The notes under the pieces were generated by a model, which worked only from the letters and a program-made list of their open reading frames with translations, was not told the DNA's origin and made no database searches. A stretch of DNA of 64,000 bases, from the NCBI RefSeq assembly GCF_900091955.1, contig NZ_FMDF01000182.1:62001-126000 (forward strand), written 5' to 3'. The position numbers and the translations under genes are program-made. The stretch comes from Streptomyces sp. Ncost-T10-10d. GTDB lineage: Bacteria > Actinomycetota > Actinomycetes > Streptomycetales > Streptomycetaceae. Position 1 is the first letter of the stretch. Each line of letters starts with the position of its first letter. Below, one piece after another: positions 18,450 through 28,508 of this stretch.

Positions 18450-19214
18450 ATGCCGCCCTACGACCCGTCGACCTTCCCGCCCTTCGCTGTCACCGTCGAC
18501 CTGGTCGTGCTCACGGTGCGCCGTCATGCGCTCTGCGCGCTGGTGGTACGGCGTGGTGAGCCGCCGTTCCAGGGGCGATGGGCGCTGCCCGGCGGGTTCG
18601 TCAAAGCCGATGAGGATCTCGGAGCCGCAGCAGCGCGCGAGCTCGTCGAGGAGACGGGCCTGTGCGCCCAGGATCCCGCAGCCCCGGCGGTCGGCAACGG
18701 CGCACATCTCGAACAGCTCGCCACCTACGGTGACCCCGGGCGTGACCCCCGGATGAGGGTTGTCAGCGTCGCTCATCTCGCTCTGGCCCCTGACCTTCCG
18801 GCCCCCCGGGCGGGTGGCGATGCAAACAGTGCACGCTGGGCGCCTGTCGAGGATCTGCTCGGACCGGGGGGTGGCTTCGGCCATGAGGGCGAAAACCAGG
18901 CCCCACTCGCCTTCGACCATGCGCAGATCCTTGCAGACGGCGTCGAACGGGCGCGTTCCAAGATCGAGTACTCCTCTCTGGCCACCGCTTTCTGTCCGCC
19001 GGCTTTCACGGTCGGTGAACTTCGAAGGGTGTACGAGGCGGTGTGGGGCGTGGTTCTCGACCCACGGAACTTTCACCGCAAGGTGACGGGCACGCCCGGC
19101 TTCCTGGTGCCTGCCGGCGGGACGACCACTCGGCAGGGCGGCCGCCCTGCTCAGCTCTTCCGGGCCGGTGCGGCCACGGTGCTCAACCCGCCGATGCTGA
19201 GGCCAGAAGTCTGA
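18450..19214 (+). CDS. Nudix hydrolase with C-terminal winged helix (NrtR-like regulator)
   Basis: A 254-residue protein. The Nudix box GFVKADEDLGAAAARELVEETGL is intact at about residues 50-72. The C-terminal third (FTVGELRRVYEAVWGVVLDPRNFHRKV) is the winged helix of NrtR/NdaR-type regulators of NAD metabolism, which sense ADP-ribose or related ligands. No NAD gene lies next door, so the target is inferred only as autoregulation. The ATG at 18450 lies 12 nt after the first base of TATGAT, so the transcript is probably leaderless. An alternative TTG at 18387 would add a poorly conserved stretch. Confidence 0.85.
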   Translation: MPPYDPSTFPPFAVTVDLVVLTVRRHALCALVVRRGEPPFQGRWALPGGFVKADEDLGAAAARELVEETGLCAQDPAAPAVGNGAHLEQLATYGDPGRDPRMRVVSVAHLALAPDLPAPRAGGDANSARWAPVEDLLGPGGGFGHEGENQAPLAFDHAQILADGVERARSKIEYSSLATAFCPPAFTVGELRRVYEAVWGVVLDPRNFHRKVTGTPGFLVPAGGTTTRQGGRPAQLFRAGAATVLNPPMLRPEV

Positions 19215-19325
19215 CTTGCGGAACGCCCGCAAGGCCGGTGTTGCGCAAAAAGTCGGATATGTCGCGTTATCTTGCTGCGGTACCCACCCTGCCGCCGAGC
19301 GGTCTCACCTTCCGCGAGAGAAGCG

Positions 19326-21089
19326 ATGCTCCAGGCCATCGGACTCACCAGCGCCCGCCGCCGCGGCCTTCCGGCCGCTGTGGACGATCTCACCTTCGAA
19401 GCCCGGCCCGGCCGCGTCACCGCACTTCTGGGCGCCCCTGGCTCGGGCAAGACCACAGCTCTCCGCCTGATGCTCGAAATCGACTCGGGGCGGGGGGTCA
19501 CCTACTTCCAGGGCAGACCGCTGCACCGCATTCCGCACCCCGCGCGTGAGGTGGGCGTACTCCTCGGGAGCGTAGCGGGGCACCCCGCCCGTACCGCCCG
19601 CGGCCAGCTCCGCATGCTCTGCGCAGCCGCAGGCGTACCGGCGTCCCGGGCCGACGAACTGCTCGAGGCCGTCGGTCTTGCCGGAGTCAGGGATCAGTGC
19701 ATCGGCGCACTCCCGCTCGGCATGGACCGCATGCTGGCCCTCGCTTCGGCGCTGCTCGGCGACCCCCACACGCTCATCCTCGACGACCCCGCCGAGGGTC
19801 TCTCTCCTCGCGAGGAGTGCTTTTTGCACGGGCTGCTGCAGGCCCATGCCGCCCAGGGCGGGACCGTTCTGTACACCACGACCGATCCCAAGGAGGCCGC
19901 GCGGGCAGCCGACCATGTAGTCACCATCGACGGCGGACATCTCGTCGCCGACCAGAGCGTCAGAGACTTCTCCCGGACCCGCCTCCGCCCCCGGGTCGCA
20001 GTCCGTACCCCACACGCAGCCCGCCTTGCCGCCGTCGTCAGCCGCGAGGCCCGAGCGGCCAGGCGCTCGGTCGAGGTGGTCACCGAAGCGAGCAGTCTCC
20101 TGTCCGTGTACGGCTCCACCTGCGCGGAGATCGGAGACGCGGCCTTCCGGCACGGACTTCCGGTGCACCAGCTCGCCGACGAGGTCGGCGACACCGGTCC
20201 CGCAGAACCTGTAGATGCCGCAGACCCTGCAGTCGGCGAAGGCGAGGGGCAAGCCGAACCGCGACCGGCCGCGCGGGCAGCCGACTCGGAACTGTCGCCG
20301 CCGATCCGACGCCGCCCGCCTCGTGGCCCGATCCACCCGCTGCGATACGAACTGCGCCGCCTCCTCGGCGTCAGGACAACAGCGTTGATCGTGGGTGCTG
20401 TTCTGGTCGCCTCGGTCGGGCTTTCCGTCCTTCTCGCTCGCTCCGGCCCTGCTCAGCTGCCGAGGGCGTTGGCTGCCTGGCCGGCCTTGCTGCCACTGCC
20501 GCCCGCAGCGATCGGGGCCGGACTGCTCGGTGCCCTCTCGTTCGGCGACGAGTTCCGCTACCCCGTGCTGGCGGCGGCCCGAGGCGCCGTTCCCCGCCGC
20601 CCGGGGTTGCTTCTCGCCAAACTCGTGGTGTCAGCGGGCGTCGCCCTGGTGCTCGCGCTGGCTGTCGTACTGGCCTCCGCCGAAGCCCTTCACCTTGTGT
20701 ACGGTAACGAGATCAAGGTTCCTTCGAATTCGGCGTATCTGAGTGCGAGTTGGGCGGGGCTGGCCGTGGGTTGCGCCTGGGCGGGCCTCCTGGCTGCCGG
20801 GGTCTTCAGGGTGACGACGGCCGGTATTGCTGCAGTACTTGCCGTTCCTGTGCTCGTCGTGCCGATTCTCCAGGGCTTGCCGACGGGTCCGGCCTCTCGT
20901 TCGGTCATCGGGCTTCCGGCCGGACTCCGTGAGCTGGCGTGGCCGCGCTGGCCGCAGGAGGCGGACCGATGGGTGGCCGCTGTCGTGCGCGTGGTGGCAC
21001 ACCCGGTGGGGGCTGCGTTGTCGTTGTCGTTGTCGGTCCTGATCTGTGCGTATCTGTTCACCAGCCTTCGCGGCAGGCTCCGTTGGTGA
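19326..21089 (+). CDS. ABC transporter: ATPase fused to a membrane domain
   Basis: A 587-residue protein. The N-terminal ABC domain of about 210 residues shows Walker A (GAPGSGKTTALR) and a Walker B-like LILDDPAEGLSPREE. The usual LSGGQ is replaced by LPLGMDRMLALASALLGD, which is noteworthy. A linker of about 110 residues rich in Ala/Glu/Pro follows. From about residue 355 there are six hydrophobic segments (TTALIVGAVLVASVGLSVLLA onwards). It resembles ABC-2 exporters with ATPase and permease in one chain; the substrate is unknown. The gene ends 160 bp before whiH. The ATG at 19326 is preceded by CGAGAGAAGCG, a modest ribosome-binding site. Confidence 0.8.
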   Translation: MLQAIGLTSARRRGLPAAVDDLTFEARPGRVTALLGAPGSGKTTALRLMLEIDSGRGVTYFQGRPLHRIPHPAREVGVLLGSVAGHPARTARGQLRMLCAAAGVPASRADELLEAVGLAGVRDQCIGALPLGMDRMLALASALLGDPHTLILDDPAEGLSPREECFLHGLLQAHAAQGGTVLYTTTDPKEAARAADHVVTIDGGHLVADQSVRDFSRTRLRPRVAVRTPHAARLAAVVSREARAARRSVEVVTEASSLLSVYGSTCAEIGDAAFRHGLPVHQLADEVGDTGPAEPVDAADPAVGEGEGQAEPRPAARAADSELSPPIRRRPPRGPIHPLRYELRRLLGVRTTALIVGAVLVASVGLSVLLARSGPAQLPRALAAWPALLPLPPAAIGAGLLGALSFGDEFRYPVLAAARGAVPRRPGLLLAKLVVSAGVALVLALAVVLASAEALHLVYGNEIKVPSNSAYLSASWAGLAVGCAWAGLLAAGVFRVTTAGIAAVLAVPVLVVPILQGLPTGPASRSVIGLPAGLRELAWPRWPQEADRWVAAVVRVVAHPVGAALSLSLSVLICAYLFTSLRGRLRW

Positions 21090-21130
21090 TCGGACGGCGG
21101 TGGCGGATCGCTCTGAGCCTCACAACTTCC

Positions 21131-21157
21131 TTGAAGGTGCCCGATTTCAACCGATAA
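21131..21157 (+). promoter_or_regulatory. Sigma-WhiG type promoter for whiH
   Basis: The sequence TTGAA (21131-21135), then CCGATAA (21151-21157) after about 15 nt, fits the sigma-WhiG pattern TAAA-N15/16-GCCGATAA in the -10 element and partly in the -35 element. whiH is a known direct WhiG target in S. coelicolor. Transcription would start near 21163, about 87 nt before the whiH start. Confidence 0.65.
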
Positions 21158-21249
21158 GGCGTCAATTGGGGGGTGGGTGCCGATCACCCTTTCGTGTGCT
21201 TTTCACCAAAGACCTCAAGGGGTGGCTGAGCCGCGCCGACAAAGGATGC

Positions 21250-22137
21250 GTGAGTACCCTTGCGCACACCATGATGACCGCCGCCCGCTCCGCCGATTCC
21301 GGCCTCGCCGGCCCGGGTGAACTCGACCGCTACCCGTACGTGGAGGCGCCGGCCGGCGAGCGTGCCGCTCTTCGCTCCTGGGACGGTCCCGATGCCGAGC
21401 TCGGTCGGGCGAGCCGACGAGGCTCGGCCAGCCGTGGCCGTGGCCTCCACGGCCAACTCGTTCAGCAACTGGGCCAGATGATCGTCTCCGGTGATCTGGG
21501 TGCCGACCGGCCCCTCGTGCCCGAAGAGATCGGCCAGCGTTTCGAGGTCTCCCGCACCGTCGTACGTGAATCGCTGCGCGTTCTTGAGGCCAAAGGCCTG
21601 GTCAGCGCCCGGCCCAATGTGGGCACCCGGGTCCGCCCCGTCAGTGACTGGAATCTGTTGGACCCTGACATCATCGAATGGCGTGCCTTCGGTCCTCAGC
21701 GCGAGGACCAGCGCCGTGAGCTGGGGGAGCTCCGGTGGACGATCGAGCCGCTCGCTGCCCGTCTTGCTGCGGGTCACGGCCGTGAGGACATTCAGCAGCG
21801 CCTCGGTGACATGGTCGAGATCATGGGGCACGCGCTCGGGCAGGGTGACGGGATCACCTGCTCCAGGGCCGACGTGGAGTTCCATTCCCTGCTCATTCAG
21901 GCGGCGGGCAATCGCATGCTTGAGCACCTCTCCGGCATCGTCTCGGCGGCACTGCAGGTCTCGGGCGGTCCCGTCACGGGCTGCGACCGCCCCAGCGAGA
22001 CATCCCTCGGCCATCACGCCCGGATCGTCGACGCCCTCGCATCCGGCGACTCGGCGGGCGCCGAAGCCGCCATGCGCCAACTGCTCGTCGTCCACCCCGA
22101 GGTGGAGCGGGTGGTGCCCGCGCCCCGCGAGCACTGA
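21250..22137 (+). CDS. whiH: Sporulation regulator WhiH, GntR/FadR family
   Basis: A 295-residue GntR-family regulator, needed in S. coelicolor for sporulation septation of aerial hyphae. The helix-turn-helix lies at about residues 73-130 (LGADRPLVPEEIGQRFEVSRTVVRESLRVLEAKGLV). The C-terminal FCD-type sensor domain is from about residue 155 (ELGELRWTIEPLAARLAAGH, then FHSLLIQAAGNRML). The GTG at 21250, preceded by AAAGGA, gives the known length. Its place just upstream of hrdB matches S. coelicolor. A WhiG-type promoter lies upstream. Confidence 0.92.
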   Translation: MSTLAHTMMTAARSADSGLAGPGELDRYPYVEAPAGERAALRSWDGPDAELGRASRRGSASRGRGLHGQLVQQLGQMIVSGDLGADRPLVPEEIGQRFEVSRTVVRESLRVLEAKGLVSARPNVGTRVRPVSDWNLLDPDIIEWRAFGPQREDQRRELGELRWTIEPLAARLAAGHGREDIQQRLGDMVEIMGHALGQGDGITCSRADVEFHSLLIQAAGNRMLEHLSGIVSAALQVSGGPVTGCDRPSETSLGHHARIVDALASGDSAGAEAAMRQLLVVHPEVERVVPAPREH

Positions 22138-22269
22138 GCGCAACACGGCCAGGGTGTACGAACCACGTGTCGCCGGGCCCCAAGGGTCCGGCGGCACAAT
22201 TGTGGGGGGATGGTACCTCTGGTCACGTTCGTCGCAAATGAGGTGTGACTCGGGCCACGCGGATTGGGC

Positions 22270-22296
22270 GTAACACTCCTCGAAACAGTGCGATGA
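22270..22296 (+). promoter_or_regulatory. ShbA-type promoter of hrdB
   Basis: GTAAC at 22270-22274 and CGATGA at 22291-22296 are separated by 16 nt. This matches, from memory, the promoter reported for the sigma factor ShbA, which drives hrdB in S. griseus. The transcript would start near 22303, giving a leader of about 160 nt. Confidence 0.75.
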
Positions 22297-22461
22297 CTTA
22301 AGAGGTGACCGCCGCGGAAGGAATACAGCAGCCATTCAGTGCGCTGTGCAGTTCTGAGGCCAAACCCGCGCCGTCGGTACATTCCCAGCCCGACGGTCGT
22401 CGGCTCCAGCCCTCTCCAGGGCCGGGCCGGAAGCCGTTTCCATCGTTCCGAGAGGTTGTTC

Positions 22462-24009
<1,548 letters not shown>

Positions 24010-24030
24010 GTCGCAGAATTACACAGACCG

Positions 24031-24061
24031 AGGGCCCGGATCCCGTGGGGAGCCGGGCCTT
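24031..24061 (+). terminator. Terminator after hrdB
   Basis: Stem GGCCCGG (24033-24039) with CCGGGCC (24053-24059), closed further by weak pairs, begins about 20 bp after the hrdB stop codon. Confidence 0.65.
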
Positions 24062-24140
24062 CGGCCTATCTGCGGGTGCGGTCGGCGGCGAGCCGGATGA
24101 CTCTGGGTATGAATGGTTCACCACAGAGTCAGGAGTGTGC

Positions 24141-24971
24141 ATGTCCCGTACAGTTTTTCGTGCCATGGCCGAGGTGTTCGCCCTTGTTGCCGCCATGGCC
24201 GCGATACCGCTCGGATCCCCCGCTGCGGCTGTTTCGGACAGCATCGTCATCGGTGGCCAGCCCGCGCACGTCAAGGACAGCCCCTGGGTTGTGGCACTGT
24301 CCAGCCGCGACCGGTTCGGAGAGACACGCGCCGGGCAGTTCTGCGGGGGTGTCTTGGTGGCGCCGAAGAAGGTACTGACTGCTGCGCACTGCCTGAGCCG
24401 GGAGGCGCTCGGCGTCGATGTCGGCCAGGTGCGCGATCTGCGGGTCATCTCCGGCCGGGACGCCCTGGGCGGGACCGGAGGGCAGGAGACACCGGTACAG
24501 GCGGCGTGGAGCAATCCGGGGTTCGACACCACCACGAACGCGGGGGACCTGGCGGTGCTCACCCTGGCCGACGCACTGCCCGCCAAGAGCGTGATCCCGA
24601 TGGCTGGATCCGGTGACGCGGCGTACGAGCCGGGTACCGGCGCCGTCGTCTACGGGTGGGGTGACACGACCGGCAACAGCGACTATGCGTCGTCACTCCG
24701 CTCCGCCGAGGTGAGCGTCCTGCCGGACAGTCTGTGCCGGCAGGCCTACCCGGGCGGCGGAGACGGTACGTACGACGCCTCAGCGATGCTCTGCGCGGGC
24801 GAACTGCTGGGTGGGCATGACGCATGCCAGGGCGACAGCGGCGGGCCGCTGGTGGCCCGTGGGCGGCTCATCGGGCTGGTGTCCTGGGGGAACGGCTGCG
24901 GCCGGATCGGGAGCCCCGGCGTGTACACACGGATCTCCGCTGCGATCGGCTGGATGCCGGGTGGTAGCTGA
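24141..24971 (+). CDS. Secreted trypsin-like serine protease
   Basis: A 276-residue S1-family protease with a signal peptide (MSRTVFRAMAEVFALVAAMA...AAAV, about residues 1-32). The catalytic triad is visible: His in VLTAAHCLS, Asp in TNAGDLAVLTLADAL, and Ser in CQGDSGGPLV. The entry motif is IVIGGQP. Cys pairs typical of the fold are present (FCGGV...HC, and AMLCAGELLGGHDACQGD). The specificity pocket has Asp at the DACQGDSGGP position, suggesting trypsin-like cleavage after Lys/Arg. The ATG at 24141 follows AGGAG. A strong terminator at 24996 separates it from the opposite-strand gene. Confidence 0.93.
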   Translation: MSRTVFRAMAEVFALVAAMAAIPLGSPAAAVSDSIVIGGQPAHVKDSPWVVALSSRDRFGETRAGQFCGGVLVAPKKVLTAAHCLSREALGVDVGQVRDLRVISGRDALGGTGGQETPVQAAWSNPGFDTTTNAGDLAVLTLADALPAKSVIPMAGSGDAAYEPGTGAVVYGWGDTTGNSDYASSLRSAEVSVLPDSLCRQAYPGGGDGTYDASAMLCAGELLGGHDACQGDSGGPLVARGRLIGLVSWGNGCGRIGSPGVYTRISAAIGWMPGGS

Positions 24972-24995
24972 ACGACATCACTGCGGGTGCGAGAA

Positions 24996-25025
24996 CGGGC
25001 GGCTTCCCAATCGGGAAGCCGCCCG
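24996..25025. terminator. Bidirectional terminator between the protease and zinc-finger genes
   Basis: A perfect 13-bp stem, CGGGCGGCTTCCC (24996-25008) with GGGAAGCCGCCCG (25013-25025), and a 4-nt loop lie between two convergent genes. Confidence 0.85.
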
Positions 25026-25071
25026 CCGTCAGATCCGGGACCTGACCCTGGCTCGTCGTGGATGCGAGGTG

Positions 25072-25305
25072 TCAGTGTTGTTCCTCTTCGGCGGCTTGGG
25101 CCTGCACGGCCGTCAGCCGGTCCGTCTCATCCTGTATTTCCGCGGCGATCTTCTTGAGTTCCGGCTCGAACTTGCGACCGTGGTGGGCGCAGAAGAGCAG
25201 TTCACCGCCGCTGATCAGGACGACGCGCAGATATGCCTGGGCGCCGCAACGGTCGCAGCGGTCTGCTGCGGTCAGCGGGCTCGCGGGGGTCAGAACAGTA
25301 GTCAC
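25072..25305 (-). CDS. Small zinc-binding protein (DUF7455-like)
   Basis: A 77-residue protein. The first part carries DRCDRCGAQAYLRV and LLFCAHHGRKF, giving a Cys-x2-Cys...Cys-x2-His set that should bind one zinc. A charged helix follows (LKKIAAEIQDETDRLTAVQAQAAEEEQ). Similar short proteins are common in actinobacteria; the function is unknown. The GTG at 25305 follows AAGAGG. It is divergent from parE, with 434 bp between them. Confidence 0.8.
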   Translation of the reverse strand: MTTVLTPASPLTAADRCDRCGAQAYLRVVLISGGELLFCAHHGRKFEPELKKIAAEIQDETDRLTAVQAQAAEEEQH

Positions 25306-25448
25306 GTCGCCTCTTCTCTAGCTCGACGAGCTGTCGTACCAGCGTCAACATCCAACCAGGCCGAAAACGTTCCCGCTCGTGGCTTTTCTTCGAAACTTCT
25401 TCTCAAAATGGCTGTCTGTTGCCGGTTGGCGGCGAATGTGCCGTATTG

Positions 25449-25460
25449 CGTAGCGCTACG
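25449..25460. repeat. 12-bp perfect palindrome in the parE upstream region
   Basis: CGTAGCGCTACG is a perfect palindrome in the 434-bp space between the divergent zinc-finger and parE genes. It lies about 280 bp before parE, so any role is unclear; it could be a regulator site for the divergent gene. Confidence 0.4.
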
Positions 25461-25587
25461 GTTTCGCGTTGCTTGTCTTGGTGGATCCTCCCGGCTGGCT
25501 TGCCGGTTTGTTCATGAGGACGTGCCCGGAGCCTAAATGGTTCATGCCTGGAAGGGAACGTGATGTTCACGTCACTCCTGCGAGGGA

Positions 25588-25617
25588 TCGAACGTGTATG
25601 CGAGGCTGGACTAGTGT
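25588..25617 (+). promoter_or_regulatory. Putative parE promoter; -35 overlaps a LexA-like half site
   Basis: TCGAAC (25588-25593) and TAGTGT (25612-25617) are 18 nt apart and could form a promoter starting near 25624. TCGAAC is also a perfect SOS half-site, and 25588-25603 (TCGAACGTGTATGCGA) matches the LexA consensus in one half and 4 of 6 positions in the other. Confidence 0.45.
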
Positions 25618-25739
25618 GAGGGTTCTCGGAGGGTGGCGTTACAACCGCTCCACCAGGCCTCGGTACCCTCTCAGCGGCGACCGAAGCCGAGCCCGCTACC
25701 GACTGGGCCCCAAATGAAATTCAGCGAGGAGCGAACCGC

Positions 25740-27860
25740 GTGACCGCCGATACGTCCGTGCCGTCCACTGCGCTGCTGACCGGAGCAGACCGAGACGGTT
25801 CCAACTACACCGCGCGGCACCTGCTCGTACTCGAGGGGCTCGAAGCGGTTCGCAAGCGTCCCGGGATGTACATCGGGTCCACCGACAGCCGCGGCCTCAT
25901 GCACTGCCTCTGGGAGATCATCGACAACTCGGTCGACGAGGCTCTGGGCGGCTACTGCGATCACATCGAGGTCATCCTCCACGACGACAATTCCGTGGAG
26001 GTCCGGGACAACGGGCGCGGCATCCCCGTCGACGTCGAACCCAAGACGGGCCTGTCAGGCGTCGAAGTCGTGATGACCAAGCTGCACGCCGGTGGAAAGT
26101 TCGGCGGCGGCTCGTACGCCGCGTCGGGCGGTCTGCACGGCGTCGGCGCCTCCGTTGTCAACGCGCTTTCCGCCCGGTTGGACGTCGAGGTCGACCGCAA
26201 CAGTGCGACTCACTCGATCAGCTTCCGGCGCGGAGTCCCGGGGATCTTCACCGAGCACGGGCCTGACAGCCCGTTCGACCCGGCCAACGGCCTGCTCAAG
26301 GGCAAGCGGGTGCCGAAGGCGCGCACCGGCACCAGGGTTCGTTACTGGGCGGACCGGCAGATCTTCCTCAAGGACGCCAAGCTCAACCTGGAGACGCTCC
26401 ACCAGCGGGCGCGGCAGACGGCGTTCCTCGTCCCCGGCCTCACGATCGTCGTCCGTGACGAGCGCGCTCTCGACGGCGAGGGCAAGACCGAGGAGACCTT
26501 CCGCTTCGACGGCGGAATCAGTGAATTCTGCGAGTACCTCGCCCAGGACAAGGCGGTCTGCGACGTCCTGCGCCTGACCGGTCACGGCACTTTCAAGGAG
26601 ACCGTGCCCGTCCTGGACGAGCGCGGACACATGACGGCGACCGAGGTCACCCGCGAACTCGCCGTCGACATCGCCCTGCGCTGGGGCACCGGATACGACA
26701 CCAACCTCAAGTCCTTCGTCAACATCATCGCCACCCCCAAGGGCGGCACTCATGTGACCGGATTTGAACGCTCCGTGACCAAGACTGTCAACGAGGCGCT
26801 GCGCTCCGCCAAGCTGCTCCGCGTCGCCGAGGACGACATCGTCAAGGACGACGCACTGGAGGGTCTCACCGCGGTCGTCACCGTGCGACTGGCGGAGCCG
26901 CAGTTCGAGGGCCAGACCAAGGAGGTGCTCGGCACCTCGGCGGCCAACCGGATCGTCGCCAACGTCGTGGCCAAGGAACTCAAGGCGTTCCTGACCTCGA
27001 CAAAGCGCGATGCAAAGGCTCAGGCCAGGGCGGTCCTGGACAAGGCCGTGGCGGCCGCGCGCACCCGCATCGCGGCCCGCCAGCACAAGGACGCACAGCG
27101 CCGCAAAACAGCGCTGGAGTCCTCCTCGCTGCCGGCGAAGCTCGCCGACTGCCGCAGCGACGACGTGGACCGCAGCGAGCTCTTCATCGTCGAGGGCGAC
27201 TCCGCGCTCGGTACGGCCAAGCTCGCCCGGAACAGCGAGTTCCAGGCACTGCTGCCGATCCGGGGCAAGATCCTCAATGTCCAGAAGGCATCCGTCTCGG
27301 ACATGCTGAAGAACGCCGAGTGCGGTGCGATCATCCAGGTCATAGGAGCCGGGTCGGGGCGGACCTTCGACATCGACGCCGCTCGCTACGGGAAGATCGT
27401 CCTGCTGGTGGATGCCGATGTCGACGGCGCGCACATCCGCATTCTGCTGCTGACGCTGTTCCAGCGCTACATGCGACCCATGGTCGAGGCAGGTCGGGTT
27501 TTCGCCGCCGTACCCCCGTTGCACCGGATCGAGCTTGTCCAGCCCAAGAAGGGCCAGGACAAGTACATCTACACGTACTCCGACGGCGAGCTGCGTCAGC
27601 GGCTGCTGGAACTGCAGCGAAAGAACATCCGGTACAAGGACTCGATCCAGCGCTACAAGGGTCTGGGCGAGATGGACGCTGACCAGTTGGCGGAGACCAC
27701 GATGGACCCCCGGTTCCGCACGCTGCGGCGGATCAACATCGGCGACCTGGAATCGTCCGAGCAGGTCTTCGATCTGCTGATGGGCAATGAGGTGGCGCCA
27801 CGCAAGGAGTTCATCACCAGCTCGGCCGCCACCCTGGACCGTTCACGCATCGACGCCTGA
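25740..27860 (+). CDS. parE: DNA topoisomerase IV subunit B (second GyrB-type subunit)
   Basis: A 706-residue type IIA topoisomerase ATPase subunit that works with ParC to decatenate replicated chromosomes. Domains in order: GHKL ATPase (EIIDNSVDEALGG, DNGRGIPV, GGLHGVGASVVNALS), transducer, and Toprim/TOPRIM-like domain with EGDSALGTAKLAR and DADVDGAHIRILLL. The C-terminal part includes YKGLGEMDADQLAETTMDP. I call ParE rather than GyrB because Streptomyces carries parE at this location, with parC in the same region (here 39150-41600). The start is GTG at 25740. A terminator hairpin follows at 27863. Confidence 0.9.
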   Translation: MTADTSVPSTALLTGADRDGSNYTARHLLVLEGLEAVRKRPGMYIGSTDSRGLMHCLWEIIDNSVDEALGGYCDHIEVILHDDNSVEVRDNGRGIPVDVEPKTGLSGVEVVMTKLHAGGKFGGGSYAASGGLHGVGASVVNALSARLDVEVDRNSATHSISFRRGVPGIFTEHGPDSPFDPANGLLKGKRVPKARTGTRVRYWADRQIFLKDAKLNLETLHQRARQTAFLVPGLTIVVRDERALDGEGKTEETFRFDGGISEFCEYLAQDKAVCDVLRLTGHGTFKETVPVLDERGHMTATEVTRELAVDIALRWGTGYDTNLKSFVNIIATPKGGTHVTGFERSVTKTVNEALRSAKLLRVAEDDIVKDDALEGLTAVVTVRLAEPQFEGQTKEVLGTSAANRIVANVVAKELKAFLTSTKRDAKAQARAVLDKAVAAARTRIAARQHKDAQRRKTALESSSLPAKLADCRSDDVDRSELFIVEGDSALGTAKLARNSEFQALLPIRGKILNVQKASVSDMLKNAECGAIIQVIGAGSGRTFDIDAARYGKIVLLVDADVDGAHIRILLLTLFQRYMRPMVEAGRVFAAVPPLHRIELVQPKKGQDKYIYTYSDGELRQRLLELQRKNIRYKDSIQRYKGLGEMDADQLAETTMDPRFRTLRRINIGDLESSEQVFDLLMGNEVAPRKEFITSSAATLDRSRIDA

Positions 27861-27862
27861 GC

Positions 27863-27896
27863 GTCGCCGTCTCCACCCAGGGGTGGAGACGGCGAC
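27863..27896 (+). terminator. Terminator after parE
   Basis: A perfect 15-bp stem, GTCGCCGTCTCCACC (27863-27877) with GGTGGAGACGGCGAC (27882-27896), and a 4-nt loop start 2 bp after the parE stop codon. Confidence 0.88.
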
Positions 27897-27989
27897 TCCA
27901 CCCGGGATCAACCCCTGAGCCGATCCCCCTGATCTGGTCGTTTCCGTAGCGTCGAAGGCGTTCAACCTTCCTGCATCTCGGAGGCAGCC

Positions 27990-28508
27990 ATGTCCGGGCC
28001 TGTCGATGTCCTGGTGATCGTCGCCGTCATCGCTGTTGTCGTGGTCCGCCAGTGCTCGGCACGGCGGATCTCCGACGACAAGCGCTGGTGGATCCTGCCG
28101 GGCATTCTCCTCGTCATGTCGCTGCGCGAGCCCGGGCTGGTGGATCCGCGTCACGAGGCGCTGTCCGTGGCGGTCCTGAGTGCAGAGCTGGCGGTGGGGC
28201 TGGTGACCGGCGCCGGCTGGGGCTGGACCTCTCGGCTGTGGCGCGAGACGGACGGCTCGCTGTGGAGCAAGGGCACCAAGGCCACTGTCTTCGTCTGGGC
28301 AGGGGGACTGGTGCTGCGGGCGGCCCTCTACGGGGCTGCCGCGCTGATGGGTATACATCAGGGCAGCGCCGCACTGTTGTCGGCTCTCGCGGTCACGTTG
28401 GCGGTGCGCAGTGGTGTGCTGATGTGGCGGGCCGGGCAGATGCGTCCGACGTACGGTGGCTCTGCCGACGGGATGTCGTCGCAGCCGGCGTGGAAGGACC
28501 GCGTGTGA
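27990..28508 (+). CDS. DUF1453-like membrane protein upstream of a two-component system
   Basis: A 172-residue protein with four or five hydrophobic segments (VDVLVIVAVIAVVVVRQ, ILPGILLVMSLREP, ALSVAVLSAELAVGLVTGAGWGW, and others). The start resembles the DUF1453 pattern of actinobacterial CcdC-like membrane proteins. The last four bases overlap the kinase start (GTGA at 28505-28508), so the protein is translationally coupled to the two-component system and may be its membrane partner. The function itself is not known. Confidence 0.75.
   Translation: MSGPVDVLVIVAVIAVVVVRQCSARRISDDKRWWILPGILLVMSLREPGLVDPRHEALSVAVLSAELAVGLVTGAGWGWTSRLWRETDGSLWSKGTKATVFVWAGGLVLRAALYGAAALMGIHQGSAALLSALAVTLAVRSGVLMWRAGQMRPTYGGSADGMSSQPAWKDRV

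Noticed and set aside
25560-25580. GTGATGTTCACGTCAC before parE as an operator
   Set aside because: The repeat is imperfect and short; it is less convincing than the TCGAAC/TAGTGT promoter 15 bp later.
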